Source of the DNA: a virus
Strand: one strand, 5' to 3'
Virus record (IMG/VR): IMGVR_UViG_3300021976_000028
Span: 1-47,403 of that record
DNA: 47,403 nucleotides
Under the pieces are notes generated by a model. The model was not told where the DNA came from, made no database searches, and worked only from the letters and a program-made list of their open reading frames with translations. Made by a program: the position numbers and the translations under genes. Of this stretch, positions 30,646 to 38,590 are shown one piece after another; the stretch's first letter is position 1; each line of letters begins with the position of its first letter.

Positions 30646-32847
30646 TTAAACCTCTTCCTTGATTGCAGTGTATATGGTTGTTTGTCCCATTTTCACGGAG
30701 CTGACCATGCCTCGCTGCTCGAGGGTGGTGAACACTTGGTCCGCCATCTTGGCATCGAGATGGTAGTTCGACATGAGGGCGGCTCGGGAAAGGCCAGACC
30801 CTCCACTCCGTCTGATCTGCTTGAAGATGATGTCTAGTTGCTTCTCGTTCTTTCCCTTTCCGACATTCAGGATAATTTCCTTGGCATACGCACGCCACGA
30901 TTCCCCGTAGTATGCTGCATGGATAATGTCACTGGCTTCGACTTGCAGATCACCTTCTGGCCTCTGACGAGAGGCGGCAATCAGCATTGCGACCTTCAGT
31001 ATGGACTTACCCAAACGGTCATACAGAGGGGTGTAGATTTCCGGGGCAGTACTTTGAACTCCCAGTCTGTTAAGGAGTCCTTCAAGCTTGTTGTACCGTA
31101 CCCAAGCATCTTCGGTTAAGACGGTATCCCAGACCTTAGTGCCGGCCGGGACTTCGATACCGTTCAGCTTGATAACGTCTACGCGCCGATACCATTGACT
31201 AATATCCAGGAGCTCTGCCCTAATGGCATCACGTCCTGTGTTGTCTCTGGCTTGAGGGGGACCTAGGGGCTTGACCTTGGTGATGTCTGACTCTGCTGTG
31301 ATGAACAAGAAGCGGGGCAGGAAGCCAGAAGCAACCTGTTCATAGGTGAGGATCTCCTGTGTCTTGGACTTGATCCCACCCGCGTAGATAATCAGGCGAG
31401 GGTCTTTGACCTCCAGGGTCTCCCTCCTCAGGACTCTCTTCTGTACCTTCCCATCGTACAACTTCGTCAGCATCTCCGCCATGCCCGCCAGATAGTCTCT
31501 CTTGCCCATCTGATCGAGCAAACCAGAAAACTCGTCGCGAAGGAATACCGATGGCTTCCCCGGCCTCGTCGTCAGGCCAACGAAGAGACCCTCCAGTGAG
31601 CCATCCGTTGCCAGAAGAATATCCTCGTCGACCTCGCTTATCAGGTCCATAGCGATGTCCATAGAGGTACTCTTCCGTGTCAGTGTGGTGTCCGCTAGGA
31701 TCATAAACCAGACATTCGGGCTCATAATCCCAAAGGAAGTAGGCAACCTCACATTCCCCGATAGGATAGATGACAAGGCTACAAACGCACCCGCAACATG
31801 ATACTGCGGTGCTGCATCGCCAAGGCCAGATGCCCAGGTGATGTATCTCTCGACCCAGGTTTCCTGAGTCTTCGCCCACGTCTTTTCTTCTTCCGTAACC
31901 AGGTCTGGTTCATCATGTACCTGGATGTGCATACGGCTAAGGTTATCTACTTGCCGTGCGTGAGCTCGGCAGACATCCTTCCAGAGATGAATGTCTGGTC
32001 TCTGGTCACGCGTGTACTTATTGCACGCGGCTGCCTTGGAGACGACGAAGATTTCTTCCCGACTCATGCCGGCCTCGAGGCACAGCATCATCAGGTTCCA
32101 GAGTGGCTCACTCCAGCTTGCCCCTGTCTTAGGCTCTTCGCCGAACAGCCCCCACACCTGTGGGTTGATACGCATCTTGTACTTTGCAATGATCTCGTCA
32201 GCAGGCTCGTGGGGTAGCGCTGTGACGGGAAAAGGTAATTCCTCCTTTGCATATCCGGCAACTGCAGGATACCGTCCGAAGTCTGCCGGACGGAAACGCC
32301 CCTTGGTTGCACGCAGCGGTTTGACCACAGGGGCTTCACCTGCTGTTGTGCCGTACTTGTAGTTGTTCGTTAGGGGGACACGAAGCAACTGGGTAAGGTC
32401 CCAACCGCTTTTATCTGCACCTTGTGGTGCATGGTAATATGCAATGCGGCGGCTGATCTCCTCCGCATCCTCTGGGGCTTGTGTCTCCTCGAACACCCAG
32501 AAGGCTTGGAATCGTCCAGGAGATGACTCAAGGACGAATGAAGGCTGTACTAGTAGTAGGTCCGGATTGCAAGTATCTAGGTCAGCCCAAGCTACTGGGC
32601 ATTCATCGACATCCTCCTTCGTCCGAGATTCCTTTCGGAGGATCTGCGGACAGAAGTAAACGTTGTTGCCAGGAATCAGACGCTGAATATGTTCCAGCAT
32701 CTGATCGAGCTGTGACGGGTACTCCCAGAAGGTTTCGTTGAACACCCGCTTGTTGGCTGCCAGAGTAGCGATCGAGATGAACCCACGGGCGGGGCCAAAG
32801 AGGGACCTGAAGAAGGTCTCCCGGCTGCCGGTGAAGTCATCAATCAT
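30646..32847 (-). CDS. Primase-helicase-like protein with DUF3987-type ATPase
   Basis: This 733-residue protein is predicted to prime and assist replication. Residues about 60-210 recall RepB/AEP-type primases: 'VAWADLDTCNPDLLLVQPSFVLESSPGRFQAFWVF' with paired acidic residues. Residues about 330-540 recall DUF3987 ATPases with 'ADTTLTRKSTS' as Walker A-like loop and 'VFLRDEFSGLL' as Walker B. The Walker A glycines are replaced by Ala and Arg, so nucleotide binding must differ. A winged helix ('GLSRAALMSNYHLDAKMADQVFTTLEQRGMV') closes the protein. It is the first gene after a - strand terminator and lies just upstream of queC. Confidence 0.78.
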   Translation of the reverse strand: MIDDFTGSRETFFRSLFGPARGFISIATLAANKRVFNETFWEYPSQLDQMLEHIQRLIPGNNVYFCPQILRKESRTKEDVDECPVAWADLDTCNPDLLLVQPSFVLESSPGRFQAFWVFEETQAPEDAEEISRRIAYYHAPQGADKSGWDLTQLLRVPLTNNYKYGTTAGEAPVVKPLRATKGRFRPADFGRYPAVAGYAKEELPFPVTALPHEPADEIIAKYKMRINPQVWGLFGEEPKTGASWSEPLWNLMMLCLEAGMSREEIFVVSKAAACNKYTRDQRPDIHLWKDVCRAHARQVDNLSRMHIQVHDEPDLVTEEEKTWAKTQETWVERYITWASGLGDAAPQYHVAGAFVALSSILSGNVRLPTSFGIMSPNVWFMILADTTLTRKSTSMDIAMDLISEVDEDILLATDGSLEGLFVGLTTRPGKPSVFLRDEFSGLLDQMGKRDYLAGMAEMLTKLYDGKVQKRVLRRETLEVKDPRLIIYAGGIKSKTQEILTYEQVASGFLPRFLFITAESDITKVKPLGPPQARDNTGRDAIRAELLDISQWYRRVDVIKLNGIEVPAGTKVWDTVLTEDAWVRYNKLEGLLNRLGVQSTAPEIYTPLYDRLGKSILKVAMLIAASRQRPEGDLQVEASDIIHAAYYGESWRAYAKEIILNVGKGKNEKQLDIIFKQIRRSGGSGLSRAALMSNYHLDAKMADQVFTTLEQRGMVSSVKMGQTTIYTAIKEEV
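32323..32333 (-). repeat. CCCCTGTGGTC repeat copy 7
   Basis: An exact copy on the - strand in the primase gene. Confidence 0.7.
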
Positions 32848-32870
32848 ACCTACTCCTTAGGCGAACAGAA

Positions 32871-32911
32871 AGGGAGAGAGCAGAACCATGCTTCTTTGCT
32901 CTGCTCTCCCC
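32871..32911 (-). terminator. Terminator after the DUF669 gene
   Basis: On the - strand GGGAGAGCAGA pairs with TCTGCTCTCTCCC, with a two-base bulge, over a loop of about 17 bases. TTTCTGTT follows. It lies 9 bases after the stop of the ssDNA-binding protein gene and before the primase gene. Confidence 0.7.
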
Positions 32912-32919
32912 CAGCTTTG

Positions 32920-33375
32920 TTACGGCAGCATCGACTTGCTGGCCGTCTTGCTCGTACCTTCTGGGTTGGCCCACCCGGAGATGTCGTTACGCTCCGGGTA
33001 TTCGCCGTTCGCCGGCCGCACACGAACCTTGATCTTGACCGTCTTGCCGATGAGGGCCTGCGGGTTGAGGTTGTAGTCCGCGTCCACCTTCTCGTTGAGG
33101 GAGGACAGCAGGTTCTTCAGCCTGCCCATTCCGCCACCATAGAGGGTGGTGTTGGTCCAGACCTTACGGTCCGCAAACTTGTCATGCGTGGCGTTCCCGG
33201 TCGCCTGGATGGTGAACTCCCAGTTGACCATCTGGGGGTTCGCCGGAGCGTCGTCCTTCGGATTCTTGACTTCCTTGACTTCCGCCCCGGTAAGAATGGT
33301 GGTGTACTCGCCAGCCGGAATGGTCTCGAAGGACTGCTCTTTGACCTCGGCGAAGTTAAGCTTGAGTCCTGGCAT
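32920..33375 (-). CDS. DUF669-like ssDNA-binding protein
   Basis: This 151-residue protein resembles the DUF669 family of phage single-strand DNA-binding or annealing accessory proteins: 'FETIPAGEYTTILTGAEVKEVKNP' then 'MVNWEFTIQATGNATHDKFADRKVWTN' and 'GRLKNLLSSL'. It lies between the Sak4-like ATPase and the primase, where such proteins usually occur. A C-terminal Ser/Lys tail replaces the acidic tail of classical SSBs. A - strand terminator follows it. Confidence 0.75.
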   Translation of the reverse strand: MPGLKLNFAEVKEQSFETIPAGEYTTILTGAEVKEVKNPKDDAPANPQMVNWEFTIQATGNATHDKFADRKVWTNTTLYGGGMGRLKNLLSSLNEKVDADYNLNPQALIGKTVKIKVRVRPANGEYPERNDISGWANPEGTSKTASKSMLP

Positions 33376-33394
33376 ATTGGTTTGTCTCCGGGTT

Positions 33395-34222
33395 CTAGAT
33401 TCTGGTGATACTGGTCACTGGGTTCTGGGTCAAGACACCGTAGATGCTTGCCATCGTAGGGTCTTCGACTATAAGAGGCAGTCGGCCTGTTCGGTCCTTG
33501 GCTACCTGCATGTCCGTTGAGGAAGTCAGCAGCAGACGCTTGGCTTCAATCTCATCCCCTACCTGTACGTTCTTCACGTACATATACGCTACGATGTCCA
33601 GGAAGCCAGGAATTTCCGCCGCGAGCTGACCAGAGAGCTTAGGCCTCATGGTGACTACGCCCGTGCGTTGGTTCTTGTCTTCCTTGATCAGGGCCGTGAT
33701 GATGGTGTGCATATCAAGGTCCCTGAACGCTCTGACCAGCCTACGGATCTGCTCCGTGTTAATGCCCCATTCCTTTAGACCAGGAATGCCATCGGGCATC
33801 AGGTTCATCAGACCCGCGCTAGTGACGTGCATGATGTGATCCATGCCAAGCTTCTGCAGCTCGGACAATGAGTCCAGGATCACAGTACGGTATTTGGTAC
33901 GGCCGGAGTGAAGTTCGTCGTAGAGGTCCTGCAACTCCTGGAAGGAGGTAATGCGGACGACGTCTACGTTCGGATAGTGCTTGTCGAGGCTCAAGGTTCC
34001 GCCCTCAGCGTCGATCAGGAGCACCGGGCGCATCTCAGGCACTTCATCGGCCGAGCCCGCAAGAATGGTTTTCCCCGCTCCGGACTCCCCATAGACGAGA
34101 ATGTTTACCTGGTCACGACGGCTCTCTGGCTTGGTGATGTTCAAGCCAGCGACCGTCTTCGTAGTGAACTCGTTCAGTGTTTCGATTGTAGACATGTCGC
34201 GACCAAGATCGGCGAGAGTCAC
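33395..34222 (-). CDS. RecA-like ATPase (Sak4/AAA_24 type)
   Basis: A 275-residue ATPase for single-strand annealing or strand exchange. The Walker A 'GESGAGKT' lies at about residues 45-52, the acidic 'LLIDAEGGTLSL' follows, and Walker B 'TVILDSLSEL' is at about 117-126. 'IITALIKEDKNQRTG' fits the sensor region. The GTG start forms a GTGA overlap with the nuclease stop. It stands with the ssDNA-binding protein and Cas4-like nuclease as a recombination set. Confidence 0.8.
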   Translation of the reverse strand: MTLADLGRDMSTIETLNEFTTKTVAGLNITKPESRRDQVNILVYGESGAGKTILAGSADEVPEMRPVLLIDAEGGTLSLDKHYPNVDVVRITSFQELQDLYDELHSGRTKYRTVILDSLSELQKLGMDHIMHVTSAGLMNLMPDGIPGLKEWGINTEQIRRLVRAFRDLDMHTIITALIKEDKNQRTGVVTMRPKLSGQLAAEIPGFLDIVAYMYVKNVQVGDEIEAKRLLLTSSTDMQVAKDRTGRLPLIVEDPTMASIYGVLTQNPVTSITRI

Positions 34223-35451
34223 AAGTTACCCCTAGAGTCGGTACTGGGCTTGAGGTAGTATGGAGGTTCCCTTGTGAAGAGGGTGTCCAGAGTGTAAACG
34301 TAGTCTTCGCCTCGTTGCTTGCCCATACAGGGCTGCTTGTAGGCACACCAGTTGCACCCGAACATACTAGGGTTGGGATAGATTTTAAGGTTCGGGTCCG
34401 TAAGGTCCAGTGCCTCGAGGTAGATGTTCTCGTGAACGTTGTTCAGTTCCTCGAGAGTCTTGCCGATCTTGTGCCGCTTGTGAAAGACGGCACCTTCGTC
34501 TGACTGCAGCCACTCCAGGAAGTCGTCATAGCATCCTGAGGCTAAGGCGTTAGCATCATGCTGCTCGACGTGCTTGTAGTAGGTGGGGTAGTCAGTCGGC
34601 TGAGCCTTGCTGACAGAGAACTTGCAACCCTTACGAGTCGTCTTGTTCTCGTTGGGTGCCATCGGATAGCCCTTGTACTGTTCGTGGTAGATGAACCCAC
34701 GGATGGGGAGTCCAAGCACTTGGATGAGCGCCCAGCAGTAGCTGGCGATCTGGTCGTCGAGATAGAGCCAGCTGTCGTCCTGCATGAAGCGTGCGCATGT
34801 TTTCCAGTCGTACACCCAGTAGTCGCCATACTCGTCTCGCATGAGACAGTCGATTCGACCTTTGTATGCAACTGGAAGACCTTGCCAAAACACTTCCTTG
34901 TAGTCGTCGAGACGGTCGTCGAACTGGACCTGGAGGCCGTCGTGGTGGAGGATACCCTCTTCAGAGGTTCTCCACCGCTTCCAGCAGACATCGCACTTGC
35001 AACGTAGCTGGACGTTTGTAACAGGGTCGGTTACCGGAACGGTAAAGGAGATCTCGACCTTAACGGGAGTAAGTCCTCTGTCCATCTCCGGAATGAGTGA
35101 GGCATAATACCTGATCATGCCCTTGCCGAGTTCGACTCTCTCTGCATAGTCCTTCGCGGACTCATCGTCCAGGTAGCCTTGAGGACTTTCCAGTTCGTAG
35201 GTAGCACGTTGCTCTTCGCAAACGTCCAGGAACCTTTGGACCGCGAGCTCACGAACAATGTCTCGAGCCCATCCCCAAGTGTCAGGGTTGTAAAGGACTT
35301 CCATGCCTGCGTGATAGGCAATGCCGAACTCAAGCGGCTTGATGGGCTTCTTGGGCTGATACCAATCACGGTATCGCCAGGAGGCACGGCGGCGACAACC
35401 ACGCCATGCTTTTCTTTCCGACGTGTGAATTTCATGGAAGAGTTCATTCAC
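34219..35451 (-). CDS. Cas4/RecB-like PD-(D/E)XK nuclease
   Basis: A 410-residue exonuclease. The N-terminal 'SERKAWRGCRRRASWRY' and 'PLEFGIAYHAGMEVLY' are typical of the AddB/Cas4 group. The active site reads 'YKGRIDCLM' and 'WVYDWKTCAR', giving D and D-x-K. C-terminal Cys residues ('FGCNWCAYKQPCMG'), with the Cys of 'GCRRR', could hold an iron-sulfur cluster. The GTG at 35451 is chosen for AGGAG 7 bases upstream; the frame runs on for another 180 bases but through a promoter and terminator. It probably resects DNA ends for the Sak4-type ATPase. Confidence 0.82.
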   Translation of the reverse strand: MNELFHEIHTSERKAWRGCRRRASWRYRDWYQPKKPIKPLEFGIAYHAGMEVLYNPDTWGWARDIVRELAVQRFLDVCEEQRATYELESPQGYLDDESAKDYAERVELGKGMIRYYASLIPEMDRGLTPVKVEISFTVPVTDPVTNVQLRCKCDVCWKRWRTSEEGILHHDGLQVQFDDRLDDYKEVFWQGLPVAYKGRIDCLMRDEYGDYWVYDWKTCARFMQDDSWLYLDDQIASYCWALIQVLGLPIRGFIYHEQYKGYPMAPNENKTTRKGCKFSVSKAQPTDYPTYYKHVEQHDANALASGCYDDFLEWLQSDEGAVFHKRHKIGKTLEELNNVHENIYLEALDLTDPNLKIYPNPSMFGCNWCAYKQPCMGKQRGEDYVYTLDTLFTREPPYYLKPSTDSRGNL

Positions 35452-35514
35452 AAGCGTACTCCTACTGACTGGGCGGTAGTGGCTTTGCGAGTTCTTTGCT
35501 TGTTCGTTACTATA

Positions 35515-35544
35515 ATTATAGCGCAGACCCTCTCGGAGGATCAA
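35515..35544 (-). promoter_or_regulatory. Promoter of the recombination genes
   Basis: On the - strand TTGATC (35539-35544) and TATAAT (35515-35520) lie 18 bp apart. The -35 falls in the loop and arm of the hairpin at 35520-35557. GCGCTATAAT is shared with the -10 before the protease gene. It would start transcription about 60 bases before the nuclease gene. Confidence 0.65.
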
Positions 35545-35561
35545 GAGGGTCAGCGCTTTTT
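35520..35561 (+). terminator. Intrinsic terminator facing the + direction
   Basis: The arms 35520-35533 and 35544-35557 pair over 14 bp with one T-T type mismatch, around a 10-base loop, and a run of five T follows on the + strand. This is a textbook terminator for + strand transcription, although the genes here are on the - strand. It may block antisense transcripts. The string GAGGATCAAGAGGG at 35536-35549 also occurs in island A. Confidence 0.7.
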
Positions 35562-35573
35562 CCCGCGTGTTAA

Positions 35574-35975
35574 TTAGTCTTGCATTTTCGTCCTGGCAGT
35601 AACCACCTTTCCATTTTCGTCGAAGAGCCACTTGACGCTAAGGTTCATCTCCTTGTTCCGAGTAGGAACTCCCTCAGGGTCAAGCATGTTGGGAAGCACT
35701 TGACCCATACGAGGCTTCGGACGTTTACAGTCCGGACAAACCCACCATCCGAACTTCTTACCTCTGACCGAATCCTTGGTCTGTGCTTCACACTTACACA
35801 GACCTCCCGGCTTGGAGAAGACAGCAGTGACTGTCGAGTGAGCGGCCGCGATCATGCCGGCTTCGAAGTCACGATCGACGCCACCATCAGTACCTTCCTG
35901 AGCCATCTGCAACGACTCAACGAACTTATCGGCGGCAACGTTATCGTCGAACTCGAGTAGGACGTATCTTCCCAC
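35574..35975 (-). CDS. Zinc-ribbon protein, unknown
   Basis: A 133-residue protein. The N-terminus 'GRYVLLEFDDNVAADKFVESLQ' resembles that of the 52-residue protein at 39820-39978. The middle has 'CKCE' and 'WWVCPDCKRP', two Cys pairs for one zinc ion. The GTG at 35975 is preferred, with GGGGGAA just before; the frame extends to another GTG at 35999. It overlaps the membrane protein gene upstream. Confidence 0.6.
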   Translation of the reverse strand: MGRYVLLEFDDNVAADKFVESLQMAQEGTDGGVDRDFEAGMIAAAHSTVTAVFSKPGGLCKCEAQTKDSVRGKKFGWWVCPDCKRPKPRMGQVLPNMLDPEGVPTRNKEMNLSVKWLFDENGKVVTARTKMQD

Positions 35976-36177
35976 GCTTCCCCCAGACGAATAGTACACA
36001 GTAGATGTATGCGCCGACGACCATGATGAGGCCTATGATGGCGGCGACGTTGTAGGTGGTAAGTGTCATGTACGTGAAGTAGATAGTCCAGCCGAATAAC
36101 CAGAGCTCCGTCAGAACTCTAGTCAGAAGCATGCCCGTCTTACCTGTTATGCCTGTCTTACCTGTCATTGCTCTCAT
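35941..36177 (-). CDS. Two-helix membrane protein
   Basis: A 78-residue protein with membrane segments at about residues 22-40 and 45-65 and a basic C-terminus ('GKRGKIRPTRVRR'). The N-terminus 'TGKTGITGKTG' comes from an 18-bp tandem repeat at 36131-36166. The start may be 36177 (GAGGAA upstream) or the ATG at 36132 after the repeat. Function unknown. Confidence 0.55.
   Translation of the reverse strand: MRAMTGKTGITGKTGMLLTRVLTELWLFGWTIYFTYMTLTTYNVAAIIGLIMVVGAYIYCVLFVWGKRGKIRPTRVRR
36131..36166. repeat. 18-bp tandem repeat, two copies
   Basis: ATGCCYGTCTTACCTGTY occurs at 36131-36148 and 36149-36166. It lies at the 5' end of the membrane protein gene and encodes two 'TGKTG' units. Confidence 0.75.
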
Positions 36178-36700
36178 CCCTATTCCTCATGCACTGCAGG
36201 CAGATGTGCCGCCCTTCGCTATCGTTCGTCATCTCAGCATGGTCAGAATGACGAAGCGCTCCGCACCAGGTACTACGCCGAAGGGAATATGTGCTCGTGT
36301 ATGGATACCACCAGAGCTCGGTCTTCTCGGGTCGGAGCAAGTGAGCTGCCGTAGCGTTCTTGGCTCGTGACAGAACGAACGTCATCTTGAACTTGGCCCT
36401 GAGAACGTAGTAGGCCGGTCTGTTAGCTATCTGCAGACGAGGACGACGCTCGAAGGGATCCACTTGCACCAGAGGCTTCTGTTCAGGCAGCTTGCTCTGT
36501 ACGGTCGGATCGACTCGCATACAGTTGAGGACTGCTCGAGCTAGTGACACGTTGAGGGAGCCACCACCAGCCACGAGATCTCTACAGCCCTGTACGAAGT
36601 CGAAGCTTCCCGTGTAGTTGAAGCAGTACTCTTCAGCTATCCGAATCAGATCGTAGTCGGCTCGAATGTCGGCGTCGGTGTACTTCCGGTCGTTCTGCAT
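36158..36700 (-). CDS. Unknown protein with C-terminal zinc site
   Basis: A 180-residue protein not assigned to a family. The N-terminal half is helical ('DYDLIRIAEEYCFNY'), and the C-terminus has 'WCGALRHSDHAE' and 'HICLQCMRN', so Cys and His residues could bind zinc. The start overlaps the previous stop (TGATG). It is part of the long run of coupled small genes. Confidence 0.6.
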   Translation of the reverse strand: MQNDRKYTDADIRADYDLIRIAEEYCFNYTGSFDFVQGCRDLVAGGGSLNVSLARAVLNCMRVDPTVQSKLPEQKPLVQVDPFERRPRLQIANRPAYYVLRAKFKMTFVLSRAKNATAAHLLRPEKTELWWYPYTSTYSLRRSTWCGALRHSDHAEMTNDSEGRHICLQCMRNRDESNDR

Positions 36701-36963
36701 CAGTAGTCCTGCGTCCGTGCGAGGCGAAGCTCCTCCCGAAGCTCGAGCAACTCCTGTTCACTAATGCTCAGAGTACTAGCACCCGTGGGCAGAAGACTAA
36801 AGGTCTGCAGTGCTAGCTCCACCACCTTCTGCAGTTCAGTGTACTCCTTTCCAGTCAGAGTTAGTGTGTACGTGGTCTCGATTTCCTTCTCGATCTGCAC
36901 CTGTGGAGCCTTTCTGTCCGTCGAAGCGTGTGTTACTATGAGTGAGGTAGCCAGCTTTGACAC
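36700..36963 (-). CDS. Small helical protein with hairpin over start
   Basis: An 87-residue protein with a helical C-terminal half rich in Glu and Leu. The GTG start at 36963 is the edge of a perfect 9-bp hairpin (36946-36954 with 36963-36971), which could hide it from ribosomes. No family is recognised. Confidence 0.55.
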   Translation of the reverse strand: MSKLATSLIVTHASTDRKAPQVQIEKEIETTYTLTLTGKEYTELQKVVELALQTFSLLPTGASTLSISEQELLELREELRLARTQDY

Positions 36964-36971
36964 TGGCTACC
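36946..36971 (-). promoter_or_regulatory. Hairpin covering a start codon
   Basis: GGTAGCCAG and CTGGCTACC form a 9-bp perfect stem with an 8-base loop. The GTG start codon of the 87-residue gene lies at 36961-36963, partly in the stem. This could control translation. Confidence 0.55.
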
Positions 36972-36978
36972 CCAGCTG

Positions 36979-37239
36979 TCAGATACCTAGCCTCTTCAGG
37001 CACTCGATGAATTGACCGAGTACAGCTGCGGCCTGAATGGCTTCTGTGCGCATGTCCTGCGAGTGTGTCGAGTGCAGATCTTTGCCGAAGTGGAAGGCTA
37101 GCACTGACTCACAAAGCTCTCCGACTTCCTCCATCAGGATAATCATCCACCATTCAGGAGGGTGATCGGTGATCCCCCACTTAACATCTTGTCGGAGAGC
37201 TTCCGCATGGATAGCTCTTATTGTTTCCTCGCCAATCAT
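36979..37239 (-). CDS. MazG-like protein
   Basis: An 86-residue all-alpha protein: 'AEALRQDVKWGITDHPPEWWMIILMEEVGELCESVL' followed by 'TEAIQAAAVLGQFIECL'. This is the MazG-like pattern with an E-x2-E pair in 'EEVGE' and a later acidic helix. It is the third nucleotide-hydrolase-like gene of the window and probably acts on dNTPs. Confidence 0.7.
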   Translation of the reverse strand: MIGEETIRAIHAEALRQDVKWGITDHPPEWWMIILMEEVGELCESVLAFHFGKDLHSTHSQDMRTEAIQAAAVLGQFIECLKRLGI

Positions 37240-37305
37240 TCCCGTGATCCTTTACCACAGGAGGGGGTTTACGAAGTAAGAGCCTGGCGCTTGAGGATCT
37301 TCTTC

Positions 37306-37716
37306 TTAGGCCTTATCCCAGACACAGTTGCCTGTGAATTCGATGAAGCTGTCGCCCTTGCTGACACTCATGATGCCAGGGCCCTCGATGTTGTTGTTGG
37401 CTAAGATGCTGTCCAGACCACCATCGAGGTTCGCCAGCTTGGCGTAGTAGCAAGTATCGCCACCAGGATTGCCGGTGCGATACTTGCCCGCCTTGATGTC
37501 GACTCCTACCTGGTACACACCAGCAGAGAAGCCAGACGGTGCTGGCTCTTCGGTCTCTTCGACCGTAGGAACCTCCACCTCCTTATGGGTCTCGATGACA
37601 GTTTTGATCGCTGTCGGAGTATTGGTGGAGCCAGAGCCGCCTCCAGTTGCATATCCAGCTGCGTAGATGATGACGCATCCGGAGACGAGGAGAACTGCCT
37701 TAACGACTCTACTCAT
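37306..37716 (-). CDS. Membrane-anchored exported protein
   Basis: A 136-residue protein. Residues 5-23 form one hydrophobic segment; the segment contains 'LLVSGC', but more hydrophobic residues follow the Cys, so an anchor is likelier than a lipoprotein. An extracytoplasmic Thr/Glu/Pro-rich spacer (about 28-60) leads to a domain with 'FSAGVYQVGVDIKAGKYRTGNPGGDTCYYAKL' and 'EFTGNCVWDK', a pattern found in exported actinobacterial proteins, with a probable disulfide. It overlaps the previous stop as ATGA. A role in blocking superinfection or altering the surface is possible but unproven. Confidence 0.65.
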   Translation of the reverse strand: MSRVVKAVLLVSGCVIIYAAGYATGGGSGSTNTPTAIKTVIETHKEVEVPTVEETEEPAPSGFSAGVYQVGVDIKAGKYRTGNPGGDTCYYAKLANLDGGLDSILANNNIEGPGIMSVSKGDSFIEFTGNCVWDKA

Positions 37717-38309
37717 GACAGGGTATCCCAGTTCTCCACGAAGCTGACCTTCATCTCGGGCAGCTTGTGCTCGGGGTCGGTCTCCATGAGCCAGAGCAGC
37801 AGCTCGTGCCAGATGACGCCCTTGGGAGCCTTCGGCCCACTAGCATACCAGAGACCGAGGCCGGTGTCCTGAGTGATCTTGATGGCAGCATACTTGTAGA
37901 CTCTGCCGAAGTTGGGGAACGACTTCTCGAAGTAGACCACAGGGGTGAGGCTGTTGTCTTCGTTGTCGTTGCCCGGCTCCTTGGGCAGCTGCTCGAGGAA
38001 CTCTCTCTGCCTCTTGACATCCTCGAGCTGCCTCTGCAGTTCCTCGATCCTGCGACCGAGGTGATTGCCTGGCTGGGGCTCCTGGGTAGCAACGTAGGTG
38101 TTGTCGAAGTACTCGTCCATGTTACTCTCCTTAAAGTATATACGACTCGTGCGGGTTCCCTTGTAGATGTTCTTTAACGCCTTCTCCTTGAGCTCCTGGC
38201 GAGTGGTGCCTCCATGCATCTCCCTCCAGTCATTGTCTAGTTCGATGGGCTTGTTGTACTTGGCCTGCTCCTCCCAGAAGGCATCTTCGGCCTTTTCCAT
38301 GTAGCTCAT
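37713..38309 (-). CDS. Unknown protein with central coiled coil
   Basis: A 198-residue protein. Residues about 80-115 are a coiled coil ('GRRIEELQRQLEDVKRQREFLEQL'). The C-terminal part has 'YKYAAIKITQDTGLGLWYASGPKAPKGVIWHELLLWL' and is Trp-rich. The ATG at 38309 overlaps the upstream stop as ATGA. An internal in-frame ATG at 38120 has a very good AAGGAG site, so a shorter 135-residue product may also be made. Function unknown. Confidence 0.6.
   Translation of the reverse strand: MSYMEKAEDAFWEEQAKYNKPIELDNDWREMHGGTTRQELKEKALKNIYKGTRTSRIYFKESNMDEYFDNTYVATQEPQPGNHLGRRIEELQRQLEDVKRQREFLEQLPKEPGNDNEDNSLTPVVYFEKSFPNFGRVYKYAAIKITQDTGLGLWYASGPKAPKGVIWHELLLWLMETDPEHKLPEMKVSFVENWDTLS
37935..37945 (-). 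repeat. CCCCTGTGGTC repeat copy 8
   Basis: An exact copy on the - strand within the coiled-coil protein gene. Confidence 0.7.
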
Positions 38310-38590
38310 TTCTTCCTCATCGGGTCTGCGACCCCCCACATCGTGTACCCGTCGTCGACGAACACCTTGTCGGTGGTCTTCTGGTCCTGGTGGGTGTAGA
38401 CCGTGTGCTCTCGGTCAATACACCGGATGTTGCTGCCGTGGTGGTGGACGACGGTGGACTCGCGGTCTGCTTCGATTCGGTTGCTCATCCTGTCACGCGC
38501 CTGACGGTGGATGACTTCCGCGTCGACGTAGGTTCCGAGATACGAGTGATGGCCGATGTGTTGGGCTGCCGTAGTGACGCTCGTGCTCAT
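38306..38590 (-). CDS. Small His-rich protein
   Basis: A 94-residue protein with many His and Asp residues ('HIGHHSYLG', 'VVHHHGSNIRCIDREHTVYTH'), perhaps metal-binding. The ATG at 38590 overlaps the upstream stop as ATGA. The longer frame to 38638 is rejected. No family recognised. Confidence 0.6.
   Translation of the reverse strand: MSTSVTTAAQHIGHHSYLGTYVDAEVIHRQARDRMSNRIEADRESTVVHHHGSNIRCIDREHTVYTHQDQKTTDKVFVDDGYTMWGVADPMRKK

Noticed and set aside
35452-35631. N-terminal extension of the Cas4-like nuclease to 35631
   Set aside because: It would run through a promoter and a terminator and overlap the next gene; the GTG at 35451 has a good site.
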